Assembly (NCBI GenBank): GCA_900319885.1
Contig: ONQH01000021.1
Coordinates: 1-12,206 of the forward strand
Length of the DNA: 12,206 nucleotides
Direction of reading: 5' to 3'
DNA from: Candidatus Avelusimicrobium ruminicola
Lineage (GTDB): Bacteria > Elusimicrobiota > Elusimicrobia > Elusimicrobiales > Elusimicrobiaceae
Positions 6,021 through 12,206 of the stretch are shown piece after piece. The translations under genes and the position numbers were made by a program. The notes beneath the pieces were generated by a model that saw nothing but the letters and a program-made list of their open reading frames with translations, had not been told where the DNA came from and did not search any database. Numbering within the stretch: the stretch's first letter is position 1; each line of letters starts with the position of its first letter.

Positions 6021-6055
6021 CAAGACCCAACGAGGCAAAAGGGTCTTGTTTTTTT
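6021..6055 (+). terminator. Intrinsic terminator
   Basis: CAAGACCC (6021-6028) and GGGTCTTG (6041-6048) form a perfect 8-bp stem around a 12-nt loop, followed by T7 (6049-6055). It is the strongest terminator in the window. The only visible upstream promoter on this strand is that of tRNA-Arg, so it may end a transcript of about 540 nt that includes the repeats. Confidence 0.8.
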
Positions 6056-6073
6056 CTGCATAAACCCTATACT
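6046..6073 (+). promoter_or_regulatory. Possible promoter of the pilin gene
   Basis: TTGTTT (6046-6051), a 16-nt spacer and TATACT (6068-6073). The -35 lies within the terminator's stem end and T-run. The -10 is part of a 6-bp hairpin, CCCTAT/ATAGGG (6065-6082). Weak by sequence, but a promoter is needed between the terminator and the pilin gene. Confidence 0.3.
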
Positions 6074-6087
6074 TCAATAGGGGGAAT

Positions 6088-6108
6088 TTTCCTCCGCAAT
6101 AGGAGAAA
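6088..6108 (+). promoter_or_regulatory. Pilin ribosome-binding site within a possible hairpin
   Basis: AGGAG at 6101-6105 is 8 nt from the ATG at 6114 and only 2 nt from the ATG at 6108, which favours 6114. CTCC (6092-6095) can pair with GGAG (6102-6105), and TTT (6088-6090) with AAA (6106-6108) across a one-base bulge, which would hide the site. Confidence 0.45.
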
Positions 6109-6113
6109 TGTTT

Positions 6114-6665
6114 ATGATATATACACACAAAGGCTTCACATTGATTGAACTACTGGTGGTAGTTCTTATTATCGGTATTTTGGCGGCTATTGCACTGCCG
6201 CAATACCAAAAGGCGGTGGCAAAATCGCGCGTGAGTGTTTATTTGCCGATTATGAACGCCATTGCCAATGCCAAGGAAATCTATTACCTAGACTACGGGC
6301 ACTATCCTTCCCAAGGCCAGGCCTTTGATATGGATGTGCAAATGCCCTCTACCTGTAGAAATCTTAAGACAGGAAACGGTAGAGCACTGAACGACTGGGC
6401 TTGTGAGGACGGGTTCTTGTTTGATATGAACGGAGCCGCTGGGGTGCGTTTGGCGTACTGCCCGGGGAAAGATGCCAACGGCAACGAATATACAGCCGGC
6501 GGGCAGAACGTGTGTCTAAGGCATATAAAGTATCAAATATGGCGTTTCCAAGACCATGCGGATCCGCAATGGAGCCGCGGCCAACGCTGGTTCTGTTTTA
6601 CGGAGTTGACCGACTTGGGCAGAAAGGTTTGCCCCACGTTAGGGATGACCTGGTACGACGAATAA
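6114..6665 (+). CDS. Type IV pilin-like protein with prepilin N-terminus
   Basis: A 183-residue prepilin with a short leader, MIYTHKG, then the class III signal KG|FTLIE: cleavage after G7, Glu at mature position 5, and a hydrophobic helix through about residue 29 ending LPQYQKA. Prepilin peptidase should cut and methylate it, and the helix would place it in a type IV pilus or pseudopilus. The globular part has six cysteines (81, 97, 116, 134, 161, 173), enough for three disulfides, and a C-terminal FCFTELTDLGRKVCPTLG segment like orphan Elusimicrobiota prepilins. No pilus assembly genes are adjacent. The start at 6114 fits the Shine-Dalgarno spacing; 6108 is the alternative. A major pilin, minor pilin or secreted pseudopilin role cannot be told apart. 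Confidence 0.88.
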   Translation: MIYTHKGFTLIELLVVVLIIGILAAIALPQYQKAVAKSRVSVYLPIMNAIANAKEIYYLDYGHYPSQGQAFDMDVQMPSTCRNLKTGNGRALNDWACEDGFLFDMNGAAGVRLAYCPGKDANGNEYTAGGQNVCLRHIKYQIWRFQDHADPQWSRGQRWFCFTELTDLGRKVCPTLGMTWYDE

Positions 6666-6681
6666 GTAATTTCTTATACAA

Positions 6682-6701
6682 GGGCACACTACGGTGTGCC
6701 C
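6682..6701 (+). terminator. Eight-bp hairpin with UACG tetraloop after the pilin gene
   Basis: GGGCACAC-TACG-GTGTGCCC is a perfect stem closed by C(UACG)G, an extra-stable UNCG-type loop. It lies 16 nt after the pilin stop. No T-run follows, so it may be a weak terminator or a 3'-end stabiliser. It also occupies the -35 zone of the next promoter. Confidence 0.5.
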
Positions 6702-6707
6702 AAAATA

Positions 6708-6716
6708 TGCTACAAT
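6708..6716 (+). promoter_or_regulatory. Extended -10 promoter of yebC
   Basis: TGC-TACAAT followed by an expected start near 6723, giving a leader of about 28 nt with AAGGAG at 6738-6743, 7 nt before the yebC ATG. No recognisable -35; the region is filled by the hairpin stem. Same extended -10 as the tRNA promoter. Confidence 0.5.
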
Positions 6717-6750
6717 AAAAATATCTTATTCTAAACCAAGGAGTAACCCT

Positions 6751-7509
6751 ATGGGTGGACATTCACACTGGGCCGGTATTAAACATAAGAAAGCCCTCGT
6801 AGACGCAAAAAAAGGTAAAGTATTTACCAAAATTTTAAGAGAAATCACCATCGCCGCTAAAATGAGCGGCGGCAACCCGGATCAAAACCCGCGCCTTCGC
6901 AAAGCGGTAGACGATGCCCGTGCGGCCAATATGCCCTCGGAAAACGTCAAACGCGCTATTATGAAAGGGACCGGGCAACTTCCCGGCGTTTCTTACGAAG
7001 AAATTACGTATGAAGGATACGGTCCCGGTTCCGTGGCTATCATTGTAGAGTGCACCACGGACAACAAAAACCGCACCTTCTCTGAAATTCGCAAAATTTT
7101 CACCAGCCACGGCGGTTCTATTGGGACGGCGGGCTGCGTGTCCTATATGTTCAAAAGCAAAGGCATGGTCATTGTCAAAAAAGATGACATCAGTGAAGAT
7201 GATCTCATGAACCTCGCCCTGGAAGCCGGCGCCGAAGATGTGCGTAATTCCGGCGATGTGTACGAAGTCATTACCAACCCGGATATGGCCGAATTGGAAG
7301 CCGTGAAAAAAGCCATTGAAGCCAAAGGCATTACCCCGGTATCTGCCGATTTGACCATGATCCCGGATACGGATGTTTCTATTACGGACGAACACACGGC
7401 TGAAACGTTAATGAAAATGTTGGAAGCGTTGGACGATCACGATGACACGAAAAACGTGTATGACAACTCCGACATTGCCGAAGATATTGCCGCTAAATTA
7501 GAAGCATAA
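6751..7509 (+). CDS. yebC: YebC/TACO1 family protein
   Basis: A 252-residue protein with the family's hallmark start, MGGHSHWAGIKHKK, and conserved segments KGKVFTKILREITIAA, NPRLRKAVDDARAANMP, ITYEGYGPGSVAIIVEC, TDNKNRTFSEIRKIFTSHGG and a DLTMIP region. Length is normal. YebC-family proteins were long annotated as transcription regulators; more recent work links them to ribosome function, including relief of stalling at proline runs. The chosen ATG has AAGGAG 7 nt upstream; a longer frame from 6694 adds residues that run through the promoter and is rejected. ruvC follows after 10 nt, an arrangement common in bacteria, so the two are probably cotranscribed. Confidence 0.95.
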   Translation: MGGHSHWAGIKHKKALVDAKKGKVFTKILREITIAAKMSGGNPDQNPRLRKAVDDARAANMPSENVKRAIMKGTGQLPGVSYEEITYEGYGPGSVAIIVECTTDNKNRTFSEIRKIFTSHGGSIGTAGCVSYMFKSKGMVIVKKDDISEDDLMNLALEAGAEDVRNSGDVYEVITNPDMAELEAVKKAIEAKGITPVSADLTMIPDTDVSITDEHTAETLMKMLEALDDHDDTKNVYDNSDIAEDIAAKLEA

Positions 7510-7519
7510 CAGAGGTGTT

Positions 7520-8083
7520 GTGAACACTAAAACGACCACCGTTTTAGGCATAGACCCCGGTTTAGATAGAACGGGATGGGCCATCCTCACTAAGGACGCC
7601 CGTTCCGTTCTTTCGCTTGTAGCGTGCGGACTTTTGCACACGGAGGCCGGGCAAGAACTGCCTGTGCGCCTGGAATATATCTACACAGAACTTCAAAAAA
7701 TTCTGCAAACGTATCAGCCTGACGAAGTAGCCATGGAACAAAACTACTTCTTAAAACGGGCGCAAACGATGGCCAATACCGTTATGACGCGCGGGGTGAT
7801 TATCCTGGCGTGCCAGCAAGCCGGCAAACAAATCACGTTTTATCCGCCCCGACGGGTAAAAATGATGATTTGCGGTACGGGAACGGCTGACAAAAAACAA
7901 GTGCAGCGTATGGTGCAACTGACGCTCCACTTGGATAAAATTATCAACCCGGATGATACCGCCGACGCTGCCGCCATTGGTATCTGCCACCTCAAAACCG
8001 CGCCGCTTAACAATATGATGAACGTGAAGGCGGCCTTTCTGGAAAAACTCAAAGCCGCCCAGGCCCAAATCAAAAAAAAGTAA
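7520..8083 (+). CDS. ruvC: Holliday junction endodeoxyribonuclease RuvC
   Basis: RNase H-fold resolvase that cuts Holliday junctions symmetrically, normally directed by RuvAB. The 187-residue protein has GIDPG with D12, AMEQNYF with E73, and the C-terminal DDTADAAAIGICH with D146 and D149, matching the four-acid metal site (D7, E66, D138, D141 in E. coli). A C-terminal extension of about 25 Lys/Ala-rich residues ends in IKKK. Start is GTG, with AGAGG at 7511-7515. It is separated from yebC by 10 nt. ruvA and ruvB do not follow; the next gene encodes a membrane protease under its own promoter. Confidence 0.95.
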   Translation: MNTKTTTVLGIDPGLDRTGWAILTKDARSVLSLVACGLLHTEAGQELPVRLEYIYTELQKILQTYQPDEVAMEQNYFLKRAQTMANTVMTRGVIILACQQAGKQITFYPPRRVKMMICGTGTADKKQVQRMVQLTLHLDKIINPDDTADAAAIGICHLKTAPLNNMMNVKAAFLEKLKAAQAQIKKK

Positions 8084-8130
8084 ACCTTGCGCGCGCGTAC
8101 GAAAAAAACCGCGCTAAAACCGTGCAAAAT

Positions 8131-8139
8131 TGCTAGAAT
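8131..8139 (+). promoter_or_regulatory. Extended -10 promoter of the M50 protease gene
   Basis: TGC-TAGAAT ends 6 nt before the ATG at 8146 (ACTGGT between). No Shine-Dalgarno and no clear -35 are present. The start of transcription would fall on or next to the start codon, as for the CpXC gene. The 62-nt gap after ruvC shows no terminator with a T-run. Confidence 0.55.
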
Positions 8140-8145
8140 ACTGGT

Positions 8146-8784
8146 ATGGATATTATTGTTTTAATTCCGGTACTGTTTTTATCTATTATTTTGCATGAAG
8201 TGGCCCACGGGTATGTTGCCTACCGCATGGGGGATGATACCGCGTATTTGAGCGGCCGCTTGACGTTAAACCCTGTTTCGCACGTTGATTTAATTGGTAC
8301 CTTGGCGGTGCCGGCGGTGTGTTGGCTGTTTGGGTGGCCGCTTTTCGGGTGGGCCAAACCGGTGCCGGTCAATCCTACGCGCTTGCCGTCTCCGCGTAAG
8401 GATATGGGCAAAGTGGCTTTTGCCGGGCCCGCGTGCAATTTGATATTGGCTACATTGTGTGCGGCGCTACTTAAATTGACGGTAGTGTTTCAGGCACATT
8501 TGGGCCAGCATACCGTAATGGCCCTATTGCACATTTTGCGGTATGGGTTATTTGTAAATATCTTTTTGGCGGTGTTTAACTTGATCCCAATTCCACCGTT
8601 AGACGGGGGGCGCGTGCTTACCGCCTTGCTCCCTATCCGGGCCGCTATGCGGTATGACTATTTTGTCGGCCGCTACGGGATGTGGATTGTGTTTGCACTC
8701 ATATTGACGGGCGTGGTGAAATATTTTATTTTCCCGCCCACTTTTGTGATTGCCAACGTGTTGGCAAAAATTTTTGGTTTATAG
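8146..8784 (+). CDS. Site-2 protease-like membrane metalloprotease (M50 family)
   Basis: Small intramembrane zinc protease of 212 residues. HEVAH (H17, E18, H21) lies at the end of the first membrane helix, and NLIPIPPLDGGR (N145 to D153) supplies the second metal-site motif. Hydrophobic segments lie at about residues 3-20, 48-68, 91-115, 124-147 and 178-198. The arrangement matches the short S2P group without a PDZ domain; substrates are unknown for most of these. FAGPACNL (92-99) is also a family feature. The start has a -10 only 6 nt upstream and no ribosome site, so the mRNA may be leaderless. trpS follows after 8 nt and its Shine-Dalgarno overlaps this gene's stop codon, so the two are cotranscribed. 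Confidence 0.92.
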   Translation: MDIIVLIPVLFLSIILHEVAHGYVAYRMGDDTAYLSGRLTLNPVSHVDLIGTLAVPAVCWLFGWPLFGWAKPVPVNPTRLPSPRKDMGKVAFAGPACNLILATLCAALLKLTVVFQAHLGQHTVMALLHILRYGLFVNIFLAVFNLIPIPPLDGGRVLTALLPIRAAMRYDYFVGRYGMWIVFALILTGVVKYFIFPPTFVIANVLAKIFGL

Positions 8785-8792
8785 AGGTTTTT

Positions 8793-9848
8793 ATGGCAGA
8801 TAATAAAATTGTACTTTCCGGGATGCGCCCTACAGGTAAATTACACTTGGGCAATTTCCACGGGGCCCTTAAAAATTGGGTCGCCCTGCAAGATAAATAT
8901 AATTGCTATTTCTTTGTGGCGGATTTACACTCGCTCACAACGGCCTATCAACACACAGAAAACTTGGCGCAAAACAGTGAAGACATGCTTATTGACTGGC
9001 TTACCGCTGGGTTGGATCCGCAAAAATGCACCATTTTTATTCAAAGTGATGTGCCCGAAGTGAGCGAACTAAACACACTACTAGGTATGATTACCCCGCT
9101 GGGTTGGCTGTTACGCAACCCGACGTACAAAGAGCAAATTCAAGAACTGTTAAAACAAAAATACGCCGGCCAATTAGACGAAAAAACCTTAGGCGAAAAG
9201 GTGGCCTCTATCGCGGCGGATGACGATATTTCCTGCTTTGGCTTTTTAGGCTACCCGGTGCTGATGGCCACGGATATTTTAATTCAACAAGCCAGTTTTG
9301 TTCCCGTGGGCAAAGACCAAACCGCCCACCTGGAAATTGCGCGCGATTTGTCCCGCCGCTTTGCGGAAATCTACGGCGAACAAGTGTTTACCGAGCCGCA
9401 ACCTTTGTACACTACCGTAGCGCGCGTGCCGGGGTTGGACGGGCGCAAAATGTCTAAATCGTATAACAACTCTATTTTTCTGGGGGAAGATTTAGAGAGC
9501 GTACGCAAAAAAGTAATGACCATGTTTACCGACCCCAACAAGAAAGGCAAAAACGATCCGGCCAACCCGGAAGGGTGCGTGGCCTTTGCCTTCCATAAAA
9601 TTTACAACCCCAACTGGCAGAAACGGTGCGAAGAATGCAAAGCCGGGGCGCTAGGTTGTGTGGCGTGCAAAAAGGAACTTTTTGCCCTCATGGAGCCGGA
9701 ACTGGCCGCTTTTAACGAACGTCGTAAAACGTTTGAAAACGACAAAGCCCAACTGGCGCAAATTGTATCTGCCGGTAAAGAAAAAGCCCGCGCTAACGCC
9801 GCGGCCACGTTAACGAAAGTAAAAAAAGTCATGCGGATTATTAAATAA
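8793..9848 (+). CDS. trpS: Tryptophanyl-tRNA synthetase with an Fe-S type cysteine motif
   Basis: Class I synthetase that charges tRNA-Trp. The 351-residue protein has PTGKLHLGN (HIGH-type, H18-N21), DILIQQASFVPVGKDQTAHL for substrate binding, and KMSKS at 219-223. Near the anticodon-binding region it has C262, C279, C282, C289 and C292: C282-x6-C289-x2-C292 matches the end of the C-x22-C-x6-C-x2-C motif that holds a [4Fe-4S] cluster in Thermotoga maritima TrpRS, with C262 19 residues before C282 as likely fourth ligand. The start at 8793 has GAGG 5 nt upstream; a longer frame from 8682 overlaps the protease gene and is rejected. scpA follows after 2 nt. Confidence 0.96.
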   Translation: MADNKIVLSGMRPTGKLHLGNFHGALKNWVALQDKYNCYFFVADLHSLTTAYQHTENLAQNSEDMLIDWLTAGLDPQKCTIFIQSDVPEVSELNTLLGMITPLGWLLRNPTYKEQIQELLKQKYAGQLDEKTLGEKVASIAADDDISCFGFLGYPVLMATDILIQQASFVPVGKDQTAHLEIARDLSRRFAEIYGEQVFTEPQPLYTTVARVPGLDGRKMSKSYNNSIFLGEDLESVRKKVMTMFTDPNKKGKNDPANPEGCVAFAFHKIYNPNWQKRCEECKAGALGCVACKKELFALMEPELAAFNERRKTFENDKAQLAQIVSAGKEKARANAAATLTKVKKVMRIIK

Positions 9849-9850
9849 CT

Positions 9851-10618
9851 ATGATTACTAACGCTCCTACTCCCATCAATGTGCACATCAACGTCTTTGA
9901 AGGACCGATGGACTTGCTGCTGCATTTGATTAAAAAAGATAACCTGGATATTTGCGACATTAACATTGCCGAAATTACCACGCAATACCTGGATTATTTG
10001 AACGTGATGAAGGAGTTAAATTTAGAAGTAGCCGGCGAATTTTTGGTCATGGCCAGTACGCTTATGCAAATCAAGGCCAAGACGCTGCTGCCTTCCCAGG
10101 CGCCCACCAGCGAGGACGAAGGCCCCAACCCCATGAAGGAGTTAGTGGCTAAACTGGTGGAATACCAAAAATACAAAGAAGCCAGCAAATACTTAAACGA
10201 AAAGTTAGAAGAAAATAAAGATAAATTCTACCGCGCGGCCCCTATTTTTGACAACGGTGAAAAAGTGCTTAATTTGCAACTGTTTGACTTGCTTGCCGCC
10301 GTCAAGCGCGCCTTTGACCGCCTGGATGAGCGTAAACGCATTGAACTTTTAAAAGTAGAAGAATTTCCCATTGAGTCCAAAATGGAAAAAGTAGTAAATT
10401 TGTTCCACCAGCGCGAGTGGGTACTTTTGGACGATATTTTTGTAGGGGAAACCAAAAAACGCGGCGTAATTACGTGTTTTATGGCGGTGCTGGAATTGAT
10501 GAAGATTAAAAAAATTATCGCCCGGCAAGATGAGCGCGAAGGCCAAATCCGCATTTATCTAAACCCCGAAAATAAAGACAAAGATTTTAGAACCTTAATG
10601 CATGGCGACGAAGCCTAA
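9851..10618 (+). CDS. scpA: Segregation and condensation protein A
   Basis: Kleisin of the bacterial Smc-ScpAB condensin. The 255-residue protein has the N-terminal NVFEGPMDLLLHLIKKDNLD, followed by DINIAEITTQYLDYL and the ASTLMQIKAKTLLPSQ helix that contacts Smc; then a linker, and a C-terminal winged-helix region (about 170-250) that closes the ring on the other Smc head. Length is normal. It starts 2 nt after trpS and lies 15 nt before scpB, the usual scpA-scpB order. No frame disruption is seen here. Confidence 0.95.
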   Translation: MITNAPTPINVHINVFEGPMDLLLHLIKKDNLDICDINIAEITTQYLDYLNVMKELNLEVAGEFLVMASTLMQIKAKTLLPSQAPTSEDEGPNPMKELVAKLVEYQKYKEASKYLNEKLEENKDKFYRAAPIFDNGEKVLNLQLFDLLAAVKRAFDRLDERKRIELLKVEEFPIESKMEKVVNLFHQREWVLLDDIFVGETKKRGVITCFMAVLELMKIKKIIARQDEREGQIRIYLNPENKDKDFRTLMHGDEA

Positions 10619-10633
10619 CGCAGGAGAATTTTT

Positions 10634-10894
10634 ATGACTGAAGAATTGCAAGACACAACCCCATCCCCAGCCGAACAACCGGCAGAATCAACGGCGGCAA
10701 CCGTGCAAACGCAACCGGAAAGTGCTACAGGTACGGATGAACAACCGGCTCCTACGCTGTTGGAAAGCGAAGATTTGCAAAAAATTATTGAAACCTTGCT
10801 TTTTATTACCGATCGCCCGGTCAAAGTTTCGCGCCTGGTGGACGTGATTGAAAACACCAACGCCAAAGAAGTGCGCGAAGCCATTACCAAATAA
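10634..10894 (+). CDS. scpB: N-terminal fragment of ScpB (gene broken)
   Basis: An 86-residue frame with AGGAG at 10622-10626, 7 nt before the ATG. Residues 1-45 are a Thr/Pro/Glu-rich leader not found in short ScpB proteins. Residues 46-86 (LQKIIETLLFITDRPVKVS... to VREAITK) match the first three helices of the first winged-helix domain. The frame then stops, without the wing strands and linker that normally follow. WHD1, which dimerises ScpB, is therefore truncated. The rest of the protein resumes 1 nt later in another frame. By comparison with B. subtilis ScpB about 40 residues are absent. The fragment may be a remnant, or the sequence may carry a deletion error. Confidence 0.8.
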   Translation: MTEELQDTTPSPAEQPAESTAATVQTQPESATGTDEQPAPTLLESEDLQKIIETLLFITDRPVKVSRLVDVIENTNAKEVREAITK

Positions 10895-10895
10895 A

Positions 10896-11465
10896 ATGAC
10901 TACGCGCCTTTCCAACGCGGCGTTGGAAACGCTGGCTATTATTGCCTACAAGCAACCGCTTACCCGGGCGGAAATGGAAGCCATCCGCGGCGTAGATGTG
11001 GCCGGCCCGCTGGAGAAATTGTTAGACCGCGGCCTGGTGCGCGTGGTGGGGCGCAAAGAAACCATCGGTCACCCGATGGTATACGGAACTACGGATGAAT
11101 TTTTGCGGATGTTCGGCCTAAACAAAGTAACCGAACTGCCCGATTTGCAGGTATTTGCGGCAAAGAATTTGGAAGACAAACAAGAAGATTTGCCGTTTGG
11201 GGAGCCGCTGCCGCCTTTGGGGCAGCCGCGCATTATTCCGTTGGAGGAACTGGAAGGCGAGGAACGTTTGGAAGCACTGGAGGCTTCCACGCCCGACCCG
11301 TTCTTTAAGCGTAATAGTTATAATCAGGGGGACTTAACACTTGCGGGGGAATCTGCTAGCACTACGGCCGATGAAGGGTTACCGTTTGAAGACACTGCTG
11401 CTACTTCGGCCGATCAAACAAATACGCAAGCGCCACAAACCCCCACGCAGGAGGAAGAGAAATGA
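10896..11465 (+). CDS. scpB: C-terminal fragment of ScpB, second winged-helix domain
   Basis: A 189-residue frame starting at ATG 10896, one base after the stop of the N-terminal fragment (TAAAATG), an arrangement that could allow reinitiation. It begins MTTRLSNAALETLAIIAYKQ and carries a complete WHD2, including EAIRGVDVAGPLEKLLDRGL, VGRKETIGHPMVYGTTDEF and LRMFGLNKVTELP. After about residue 90 follows an acidic, Pro/Thr-rich tail with no visible fold. Upstream codons in this frame (from 10848) only shadow the N-terminal fragment. In intact homologues the two parts are one protein, so this is best read as a broken scpB, although a two-subunit protein cannot be excluded. The stop overlaps the glgA start (ATGA). 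Confidence 0.82.
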   Translation: MTTRLSNAALETLAIIAYKQPLTRAEMEAIRGVDVAGPLEKLLDRGLVRVVGRKETIGHPMVYGTTDEFLRMFGLNKVTELPDLQVFAAKNLEDKQEDLPFGEPLPPLGQPRIIPLEELEGEERLEALEASTPDPFFKRNSYNQGDLTLAGESASTTADEGLPFEDTAATSADQTNTQAPQTPTQEEEK

Positions 11466-12206
11466 ACATTGTTTTAGCGGCTAGTGAAGCATTTCCGTTT
11501 TGTAAAACGGGGGGGTTAGCCGACGTGGTAGGCGCACTGTGCCAACAATTCGCCGGATACAAGGGAAATAAAGTTTTGTTGTTTTTGCCGCATTACCGTA
11601 ATATTGTGCGGGTATCTTCTCTTAAAATTGTACCGGGGGTGTATTTGATCCCGGTGGGGGATAAAATTGAGCAGGCTTCCCTTTCGTACATCAACTGGGG
11701 AAATGTACTCGTCTTTTTTGTAGGCAACCGCAAATATTTTGACCGCCCCGACTTGTACCGCACCAAAGAAGGCGAATTTCAGGATAATGACGAACGTTTT
11801 ATCTTCTTTAACCGCGCGGTCCTGGAAGGATGCAAATTTATCGGCTTTCGCCCGGATATTATCCACTGCCACGATTGGCAAACCGGCCTAATCCCGGCCT
11901 ACTTAAAAACCGTCTATAAATTGGACGCGTTTTACACGCGTACCCGCTCGCTCTATACGATTCACAATATTGCCTATCAGGGGCATTATTCGTATGCGGC
12001 ATTTCGCAAAGCGGGGTTTCACCCGGTAGATTATACCCCTGAAAAATTTGAATATTACGGCGGAATTAGTTTCTTAAAAAGCGGGCTTGTGTTTGCCGAT
12101 AACATTAACACCGTTAGCCCCAACTACGCGCGCGAAATTCAGCAAGACAGCGCCATGGGATTTGGGTTAGACGGGGTACTGCGTGCGCGCAGCAAAAATC
12201 TCTGCG
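11462..12206 (+). CDS. glgA: Glycogen synthase, N-terminal part, runs off the window
   Basis: Glycosyltransferase family 5 enzyme that extends alpha-1,4-glucan using ADP-glucose (or UDP-glucose). The 248 codons present cover most of the N-terminal Rossmann domain: AASEAFPFCKTGGLADVVGA with K15 in the KTGGL nucleotide-sugar motif, HCHDWQTGLIPAYL, TIHNIAYQG, and SFLKSGLVFADNINTVSP followed by YAREIQ. No stop occurs before the right edge. The ATG overlaps the scpB stop by 4 nt, and AGGAGG at 11449-11454 is 7 nt upstream, so it is translated from the trpS-scpA-scpB operon. Why glycogen synthesis shares this operon is not evident from the sequence. Confidence 0.95.
   Translation, partial: MNIVLAASEAFPFCKTGGLADVVGALCQQFAGYKGNKVLLFLPHYRNIVRVSSLKIVPGVYLIPVGDKIEQASLSYINWGNVLVFFVGNRKYFDRPDLYRTKEGEFQDNDERFIFFNRAVLEGCKFIGFRPDIIHCHDWQTGLIPAYLKTVYKLDAFYTRTRSLYTIHNIAYQGHYSYAAFRKAGFHPVDYTPEKFEYYGGISFLKSGLVFADNINTVSPNYAREIQQDSAMGFGLDGVLRARSKNLC

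Noticed and set aside
6694..6750. Upstream start for yebC at 6694
   Set aside because: It would translate the hairpin and promoter region; MGGHSHW at 6751 is the conserved family start with a good ribosome site.
8084..8130. Terminator after ruvC
   Set aside because: GCGCG and CGCGC segments can pair only weakly and no T-run follows.

Overview
The window reads as a stretch of chromosome from a gut-type anaerobe, most likely in the Elusimicrobiota. The best clue is the type IV pilin-like protein at 6114-6665, whose N-terminus and cysteine-rich C-terminus resemble the many orphan prepilins I associate with that phylum. A tryptophanyl-tRNA synthetase with an iron-sulfur type cysteine motif also fits an anaerobe. 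Assignment to phylum is inference; no rRNA or other marker is present to settle it.

Layout. (1) 1-3480, plus strand: a long coiled-coil protein that enters from the left edge, D-alanine-D-alanine ligase (ddl) and a small four-helix membrane protein, packed as an operon. The coiled-coil frame appears broken near 1792-1820; the natural C-terminus lies in the next frame and ends 5 nt before ddl. (2) 3481-3672: no protein gene, but a near-consensus promoter and a 10-bp GC hairpin. (3) 5426-3673, minus strand: a CpXC zinc-ribbon protein overlapping a CCA-adding-type nucleotidyltransferase by 4 nt. (4) 5513-5585: tRNA-Arg(UCG) without an encoded CCA, which the neighbouring nucleotidyltransferase could add. 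(5) 5586-6055: about 470 nt with no gene, holding direct repeats, two large imperfect palindromes and a strong intrinsic terminator. (6) 6114-8083: orphan pilin, yebC and ruvC. (7) 8146-12206: an M50 site-2-protease-like membrane protein, trpS, scpA, a broken scpB and the first 248 codons of glgA, nearly all with tight spacing or overlaps.

Most genes are housekeeping: peptidoglycan precursor synthesis (ddl), tRNA maturation and charging (cca, trpS, tRNA-Arg), translation quality (yebC), recombination (ruvC), chromosome condensation (scpA/scpB) and glycogen synthesis (glgA). I do not see a mobile element with its own genes, a CRISPR array or a defence system. The parts that deserve a second look are the repeat cluster grown out of the tRNA 3' end, the scpB gene that has lost its middle, the frame break in the coiled-coil gene, a shared promoter/start motif suggesting leaderless mRNAs, the orphan promoter-hairpin at 3543-3651, and the uninterrupted Leu/Asn heptad array.
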